NCBI GenBank assembly: GCA_948684385.1
Contig: CAPQCU010000017.1
Location: 1-38,250, forward strand
Direction: 5' to 3'
Length of the DNA: 38,250 nt
Source of the DNA: an uncultured bacterium
GTDB lineage: Bacteria > Cyanobacteriota > Vampirovibrionia > Gastranaerophilales > Gastranaerophilaceae
The translations under genes and the position numbers were made by a program. Positions 33,736 to 38,250 of this stretch are shown one piece after another. Within the stretch, counting starts at the first letter, position 1, and each line of letters starts with the position of its first letter. Under the pieces are notes generated by a model that saw only the letters and a list, made by a program, of their open reading frames with translations, did not search any database and was not told the origin of the DNA.

Positions 33736-34935
33736 ATGAAAAGATTAGCAAGTACATTATTTATAACAGCAATGCTCATGGGCATGGGGTCAGCTTTTGC
33801 GGCTACTCCGGCTGAATTGTACGATGATGTGTGGAAAATAGTTAATAAAAAATATTACGACCCGACCAATAATTCACAAGATTGGTCAAAATGGAGATAC
33901 AGATATCATAACAAACTGAAAACCAAAGAAGACGCTTATGTGGCGATTGAAACAATGCTGTCAAGCTTAAACGACCCTTATACCCGTTTTCTTGATCCTA
34001 AAGAGTTTTCGGAAGAAACACAGTCAATTAAGGGTTCTTTGAAAGGTATCGGTACACAGATTGGCTTAAGAGACGGTGAACTGGTTATTATTGCGCCTTT
34101 AGAAGACTCTCCGGCTGAAAGAGCAGGACTTCTTGCTGATGATAGAATTCTTGAAATTAACGGTGAAAGCACAAAAGGGATAAACATTGATGCTGCAGCA
34201 GATAAGATTAGAGGTGAAAAAGGAACTACGGTTACTCTTTTAATCCAGAGAAAAGGCGTGCCGAATAAACTTTACAGCGTTGTAAGAGACGAAATTGAAG
34301 TTAAGTCGGTTTCTTGCAGACCTCCGTTTGAAAATACGGAAATTCCTTCTGATATTCAGTATATCAGATTAAGCTCTTTTATTAGTAAAAATGCAGCAGG
34401 AGAAATTGAATCTATTCTTGCAAATTCAAGCGGTATGAAAGGTTTTATTATTGACCTTCGTTCAAATCCGGGCGGACTTTTAACAAACGCAATTTATATT
34501 TCAGACATGCTCTTAAGAGGCGGAACAATTGTAAGCACGGTTGACCGTGACAGCTATAAATCAACTACAAGAGCAAGAATGCAGCAGCTTACAGATAAAC
34601 CGATTGTTATTTTGATTAATAAAGGTTCTGCTTCTGCTAGCGAAATTTTAAGCGGTGCAATGAAAGACAACCACAGAGCAACAATTGTGGGTGAACAATC
34701 TTTCGGAAAAGGACTTGTTCAGGAGATTAATAAACTTCCGGATGAAGCCGGCATGAACATTACTATTCAGAGGTATTTGACTCCGTCAGGATCTGATATT
34801 CATAAAAAAGGCATAACTCCTGATGTTGTGGTAGAATTAACTCAGGAGAACGCCGAAGCTAAAAACGACGTTCAGTTGAAGAAAGCTATTGAAATATTGG
34901 AAAAAATGACATGTCTTGTACAAAAGAATGGATAA
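33736..34935 (+). CDS. ctpA: C-terminal processing peptidase (S41 family)
   Basis: A secreted or periplasmic serine protease that trims or degrades proteins from their C-termini. Residues 1-23 form a signal peptide (MKRLASTLFITAMLMGMGSAFA) with an AFA cleavage site. The PDZ domain lies at about 100-180 (AGLLADDRILEINGEST). The S41 protease core shows GFIIDLRSNPGG, the nucleophile serine in KGSASASEIL near 298, and the base lysine in QSFGKGLV near 323. Length 399 is standard for CtpA. GAGGAG precedes the ATG. The last 25 bases overlap recJ, so the two are translated together, although no functional link is known. Confidence 0.94.
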   Translation: MKRLASTLFITAMLMGMGSAFAATPAELYDDVWKIVNKKYYDPTNNSQDWSKWRYRYHNKLKTKEDAYVAIETMLSSLNDPYTRFLDPKEFSEETQSIKGSLKGIGTQIGLRDGELVIIAPLEDSPAERAGLLADDRILEINGESTKGINIDAAADKIRGEKGTTVTLLIQRKGVPNKLYSVVRDEIEVKSVSCRPPFENTEIPSDIQYIRLSSFISKNAAGEIESILANSSGMKGFIIDLRSNPGGLLTNAIYISDMLLRGGTIVSTVDRDSYKSTTRARMQQLTDKPIVILINKGSASASEILSGAMKDNHRATIVGEQSFGKGLVQEINKLPDEAGMNITIQRYLTPSGSDIHKKGITPDVVVELTQENAEAKNDVQLKKAIEILEKMTCLVQKNG

Positions 34936-37244
34936 TTCGCGGAAATAAGAACTCAAAAAAATCTTTAATAGATAGATTATTAGAAGTTAGGGGCATAACA
35001 GGTGAAGAACAAAAGAGAGATTTTCTTAATCCTCTTGAAATCACCTTAATGCACCCTAACGCTTTTTGTGATATGCAAAAAGCCGTTGACAGAATAGTTA
35101 AAGCGATTGACGAGAAAGAAAATATTCTAATCTATGGCGATTTTGATGCTGACGGAGTGACTTCGACTTCTGTTTTGATGAAAACTTTTGCTTATCTGGG
35201 TGCGAATGTTGATTATTATATTCCGGATAGAGAAGCAGAAGGACATGGACTTAATACAAAAGCTCTTGTTCAGCTTTTAACAAAAAAACAGCCTAAATTA
35301 ATTGTGACGGTTGATAACGGGATAAGCAGCACTGAAGAGGTTAAGTTTATTAACAGCTTTGGCCGTGATGTAATTATTACTGACCACCACGAAGCCCCGG
35401 AAGAGCTCCCGCCTGCACTTGCTATTATTAACCCGAAAGCCATGAATGCGCTTGATGAAAAACTTACTCCGGCTCAGATTGAATCCTTGACTTCTCTTGC
35501 AGGAGTTGGGGTTGCGTTTAAACTTGCTCAGGGCGTTTTGGAAAGATACGGAAAGTTAGAGTTTTCACTTGAAATTCTGCCGTTTGTAACTGTCGGAACG
35601 ATTGCAGATTTGGTGCCTCTGATTGGCGAAAACAGGTACTTTGTAACCCGCGGTCTGGATTTGATTGCGCAGGGAAAACATTATGGATTAAAGAGAATGC
35701 TTGATGTAGCAGGAGTCGGAACAGATAACGGGCTGACTGCAGAACAGGTTGCATTTACTATTGCTCCGAGAATAAACGCCTCAGGAAGGATTGATACGGT
35801 CGATAATGCCGTAAAGGTAATGATTTCCGAAAACAGACAGGAAATTGAGATGGCGATTATTTCTCTGGAAAACTTCAATAAGCTGAGACAGGAAATGTGT
35901 TCGCAGACTTTTGCGGAAGCTGATGAAATTTGGCGTGCTCAAAAGAGCCGCGACAATGCGGTTGTACTGTTTTCTAAAGACTGGCATATAGGTATTATCG
36001 GGATTGTAGCTTCTAAGTTTGTTGAAAAGTATTATAAGCCTACGTTTATAATGAACTATAACGAAGAGACAAAGATGTTTAGATGCTCGGCTAGAGGCGT
36101 CAAAGAGCTTAACCTTTACGATATTATCTCAAATATTTCCGAAAACCTTGAAGGCTTCGGCGGGCACCAGATGGCGGGCGGATTTGCGTTTTTGGAGGAG
36201 AAAGCAAAGTTTGAAGATATCAAAAAAGCTTTGAATAAAACTGTTGATGAGATGTTGAACGGTCAAAAGCTTAATCCTTCTATAGATGTAGATTTGGAGC
36301 TTTTGATTGATGAAGTTGATGTTTCTCTCGTTGAAGAGATTTCTAAGCTTGAGCCTTTTGGAATGTCAAACCCTTCACCGACTTTTGTGGTTAATAATTT
36401 GACTTTGAAACAGAAAAAACTGATGGGCTCAACAAAAGACCATTTGAAGCTTACAGTTGAAACTCCGACCGGTACAATAGATTGCGTATGGTGGTCAAGA
36501 GGAGATATTCCGCTTATTCAGGGAGATAAACTTGATATTGCTTTTGCTCCGCAGCTAAATACTTTTAACGGAGTGACTTCTGTCCAGTTGATTTTGAAAG
36601 ATGTTCACGCAGAAGCTTTAAAAGAAGAAGAAACTGCGAAAAACAAGATTTATGATCATAGAAAGAAAACAAATATTTTATCGCAGGTTAATGACTATAT
36701 CAAAAATTCTAAATTAAAAATATGTGCTTTTGTAGAAGATAAAGCGATTTTAGAGTCTTTGAAACCTTATACATCAATTTGTGAGTGTATTTCAAAACGT
36801 GATAATGCTGAAAAGAGCGATGTGCTTATGTTTTTTGATTATCCTGCAGATGAAGATATTTTGCAGAACTTGATGACATCAGTATCTCCGGATGCAATTC
36901 ATTACATGAATTATCAGCGGGGTAAGTATAATGAAGAAGCTATTTTAAAGACTTTTTCCGGAATGATAAAATACACCTGCAACAATCTGGAAGGCAATTT
37001 TGCGCTTGAACGTGCAGCATCGGCTCTCGGTGTAACAGGCGAGGTCATTGAAACTCTCTTAGAGATGTTTGAAGATGTTGAGATGATTAAGATTATCGAG
37101 CGCGGTGAAAACAGCTTTGTGATTAAGTTTTTGAACTCTGTAGAGTTGTCAAAAACCCTGCATACCCTTAAATACGCAGAGTTTGTCGAGCTTATGAATA
37201 CGATAAGCGAATACAAGCATAAGTTTATGGTTAAAGATATATAA
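34911..37244 (+). CDS. recJ: Single-stranded-DNA exonuclease RecJ (long form)
   Basis: A 5'-3' exonuclease on single-stranded DNA in recombination and mismatch repair. Motif I is YGDFDADGVTSTS near residue 78, the DHH motif is TDHHEAPEELPP near 157, and the DHHA1 signature is GFGGHQMAGGF near 416. An OB-fold follows to about 570. The protein continues to 777, about 200 residues more than E. coli RecJ, as in long-form RecJ proteins of some other phyla. The extra part is helical and unrecognised. The start lies within the end of ctpA with GGA about nine bases upstream. The final part is followed by the rpsF promoter region. Confidence 0.95.
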   Translation: MSCTKEWIIRGNKNSKKSLIDRLLEVRGITGEEQKRDFLNPLEITLMHPNAFCDMQKAVDRIVKAIDEKENILIYGDFDADGVTSTSVLMKTFAYLGANVDYYIPDREAEGHGLNTKALVQLLTKKQPKLIVTVDNGISSTEEVKFINSFGRDVIITDHHEAPEELPPALAIINPKAMNALDEKLTPAQIESLTSLAGVGVAFKLAQGVLERYGKLEFSLEILPFVTVGTIADLVPLIGENRYFVTRGLDLIAQGKHYGLKRMLDVAGVGTDNGLTAEQVAFTIAPRINASGRIDTVDNAVKVMISENRQEIEMAIISLENFNKLRQEMCSQTFAEADEIWRAQKSRDNAVVLFSKDWHIGIIGIVASKFVEKYYKPTFIMNYNEETKMFRCSARGVKELNLYDIISNISENLEGFGGHQMAGGFAFLEEKAKFEDIKKALNKTVDEMLNGQKLNPSIDVDLELLIDEVDVSLVEEISKLEPFGMSNPSPTFVVNNLTLKQKKLMGSTKDHLKLTVETPTGTIDCVWWSRGDIPLIQGDKLDIAFAPQLNTFNGVTSVQLILKDVHAEALKEEETAKNKIYDHRKKTNILSQVNDYIKNSKLKICAFVEDKAILESLKPYTSICECISKRDNAEKSDVLMFFDYPADEDILQNLMTSVSPDAIHYMNYQRGKYNEEAILKTFSGMIKYTCNNLEGNFALERAASALGVTGEVIETLLEMFEDVEMIKIIERGENSFVIKFLNSVELSKTLHTLKYAEFVELMNTISEYKHKFMVKDI

Positions 37245-37256
37245 ATTTACCTTAGC

Positions 37257-37284
37257 TTGCATTTAGCCTTGGTTGTGTTAGTAT
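37257..37284 (+). promoter_or_regulatory. rpsF promoter candidate
   Basis: TTGCAT (37257-37262) and TAGTAT (37279-37284) are 16 bases apart and followed by AAGGAG and the rpsF ATG at 37309. Both boxes differ from consensus at two positions. Confidence 0.4.
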
Positions 37285-37308
37285 GTTGTCATAAGGAGAA
37301 ATATTACA

Positions 37309-37611
37309 ATGAAAAATTACGAATTATTGACAATTTTTAAACCAAGTCTTGATTCAGAAGAACTGGACAAAGTTGTAGATAAAATTTCTGAAGAAGTTAA
37401 ATCTTACGAAGGCTCAGTATCTTCTATCGACAAAATGGGCAGAAAAAAATTAGCTTACGATGTACAAGGTTACAGAGATGGTTATTTTACAAACTTAATC
37501 GTTTCACTTCCTGCTGAATCAATCGTTGAGTTCAAAAGAAACTTGAAATTGAACGAAAATGTTTTGAGATTTATGCTTATGGAAGAATCTAAGAAAACCC
37601 AGACAGTATAG
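37309..37611 (+). CDS. rpsF: Ribosomal protein bS6
   Basis: A 30S subunit protein that pairs with bS18 on the central platform. The ferredoxin-like fold is visible: NYELLTIFKPSLDSEELDKVV, DKMGRKKLAYDVQGYRDGYF, and the LKLNENVLRFMLM ending. Length 100 is typical and no long acidic tail is present. It is the first gene of the classic rpsF-ssb-rpsR operon. AAGGAG lies about 12 bases upstream. The first two genes are 30 bases apart. Confidence 0.97.
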   Translation: MKNYELLTIFKPSLDSEELDKVVDKISEEVKSYEGSVSSIDKMGRKKLAYDVQGYRDGYFTNLIVSLPAESIVEFKRNLKLNENVLRFMLMEESKKTQTV

Positions 37612-37641
37612 TAACTTGGTAAAAAAAGGCAGGATTAAAAA

Positions 37642-38043
37642 ATGGCACTTGCAAAAGCAGTTGTAACAGGAACAGTTTATAGAGCACCGGAAAAGCGTTT
37701 TACACAAAACAATGTAGCGGTATCTTCATTTGTTCTGAATATTGGAGACAGAGAAGAAATGCTCATCAGAGTTGTTGTAAGACGTACTGCTCTTGATGAA
37801 GTTGTTTCTGAAATCTCTAAAGATGACAGAGTTCTGGTTGAAGGCAGACTTCAAATTACGACTGTGAAAAATGAAAGCGGAGCTGAAAGAAGAATTTACG
37901 AAATCGATGCTAATACAATTGAACCAATGGGAGCAGGCTCAGGTTCTGCACCAAAGGCTTCCGGCTCAGGCGAAGATATCGTGAAGTTCTCTCAGGAAGA
38001 ATTCGCGGATGAACTTATCGGCGAAGACGAAATCCCGTTTTAG
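37642..38043 (+). CDS. ssb: Single-stranded DNA-binding protein
   Basis: Binds single-stranded DNA in replication and repair. Residues 1-105 form the OB-fold (VVTGTVYRAPEKRFTQNN, DDRVLVEGRLQI, YEIDANTIEPMG). A short Gly/Ser linker follows, and the acidic tip GEDEIPF binds partner proteins, including RecJ in other bacteria. At 133 residues the linker is much shorter than in E. coli. The OB core has a less common TGTVYRAP start and few aromatic residues. Its TAG begins a TAGGGGTAAAT element and a 138-base gap to rpsR. Confidence 0.92.
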   Translation: MALAKAVVTGTVYRAPEKRFTQNNVAVSSFVLNIGDREEMLIRVVVRRTALDEVVSEISKDDRVLVEGRLQITTVKNESGAERRIYEIDANTIEPMGAGSGSAPKASGSGEDIVKFSQEEFADELIGEDEIPF

Positions 38044-38082
38044 GGGTAAATGAGATTGGCTTGTAAGTGAGACTACAAGCTG
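38041..38082 (+). repeat. TAGGGGTAAAT...ACTACAAGCTG dispersed element
   Basis: Begins at the ssb stop codon with TAGGGGTAAAT and ends ACTACAAGCTG. Between them GCTTGTA (38059-38065) and TACAAGC (38074-38080) form a perfect 7-bp hairpin with an 8-base loop. Reverse-complemented, the same two ends and almost the same length occur at 18078-18117, next to the histidine kinase stop. Confidence 0.7.
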
Positions 38083-38100
38083 TACTTACTTAAATATAAA

Positions 38101-38158
38101 TATCGGGTGCCGGCTGACGCCTCACCCTAACCCTCTCCCAGGTGAGAGGGGGTCGATA
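38101..38158 (+). repeat. GC-rich REP-like hairpin element before rpsR
   Basis: TATCG (38101-38105) and CGATA (38154-38158) enclose a GC-rich core with CTCACC/GGTGAG and CCCTCTC/GAGAGGG pairings. The CTCACCCTAACCCTCTCCC sequence is a pattern I recall as a common extragenic repeat in many bacteria. It lies within the operon, 24 bases before rpsR, and may alter expression of the last gene. Confidence 0.6.
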
Positions 38159-38181
38159 AACTAGAAAGGCAAATAAAAACA

Positions 38182-38250
38182 ATGGCAAAACAAGATGCAC
38201 AAGATAGAAAAAAACGTAAGACCTGCTCATTCTGCGCAGATCACGTAGAA
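38182..38250 (+). CDS. rpsR: Ribosomal protein bS18, partial (cut by window end)
   Basis: Only the first 23 codons are present and the frame stays open to the end. The start AKQDAQDRKKRKTCSFCADHVE shows the basic segment and the CxxC pair seen in zinc-type bS18. The position after rpsF and ssb is the standard operon order. AGAAAGG about 12 bases upstream is the ribosome site. The protein would bind bS6 on the 30S platform. Confidence 0.92.
   Translation, partial: MAKQDAQDRKKRKTCSFCADHVE

Overview
This 38.25 kb window looks chromosomal and comes from an AT-rich, flagellated, Gram-negative-type bacterium. Gene content and the MGMAASQAR-type protein at 32019-33578 remind me most of the gut Melainabacteria/Vampirovibrionia (Gastranaerophilales-like). 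That placement is inference from memory, not a database match. The standard code fits throughout, genes are densely packed, and many start/stop codons overlap.

Left region (1-14403, all + strand) is one long chain of abutting or overlapping genes. Two family 2 glycosyltransferases come first, then UDP-glucuronate decarboxylase and UDP-glucose dehydrogenase (together UDP-Glc to UDP-GlcA to UDP-Xyl). Next are a GT2/DUF115-like fusion, a NeuA-like cytidylyltransferase fused to an RraA-like domain, a GT8 enzyme and an MsbA-type ABC exporter. This reads as a surface glycan synthesis and export cluster. Behind it sits a tightly coupled three-gene cassette of unknown function (10552-14403). Two of its proteins carry the same H-x-R-x4-D phospholipase-D-like half-site, and the third is a large all-helical protein. 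This cassette is my best candidate for an undescribed, possibly defensive, system.

Middle region (14404-20616): an initiator tRNA-fMet with a strong terminator, trpS, an orphan sugar-ABC permease on the minus strand, a phosphomannomutase/phosphoglucomutase, an orphan PAS histidine kinase, and bioG-bioC (pimeloyl-ACP synthesis for biotin) with an ATGA overlap.

Right region (20617-38250): a flagellar export block (FliG-like, FliH, FlhA) followed by an 81-aa unknown; lysA, cdaA (c-di-AMP synthase), a YitT membrane protein and a small conserved protein ending in a terminator; an EF-hand/lytic-transglycosylase protein; a convergent GH38 alpha-mannosidase; a repeat-containing protein with flagellar-substrate-like helical ends; ctpA, recJ, and the classic rpsF-ssb-rpsR operon, cut by the window end.

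Between genes there is non-coding structure. A short dispersed element beginning with a stop codon (TAGGGGTAAAT...) follows four genes, two of the copies carry an 8-base G/C run, GC-rich foldable islands lie before lysA and rpsR, and an inverted repeat overlaps the lysA promoter and Shine-Dalgarno sequence. No rRNA, CRISPR array or insertion sequence was seen, and no gene-free stretch exceeds 300 bases.
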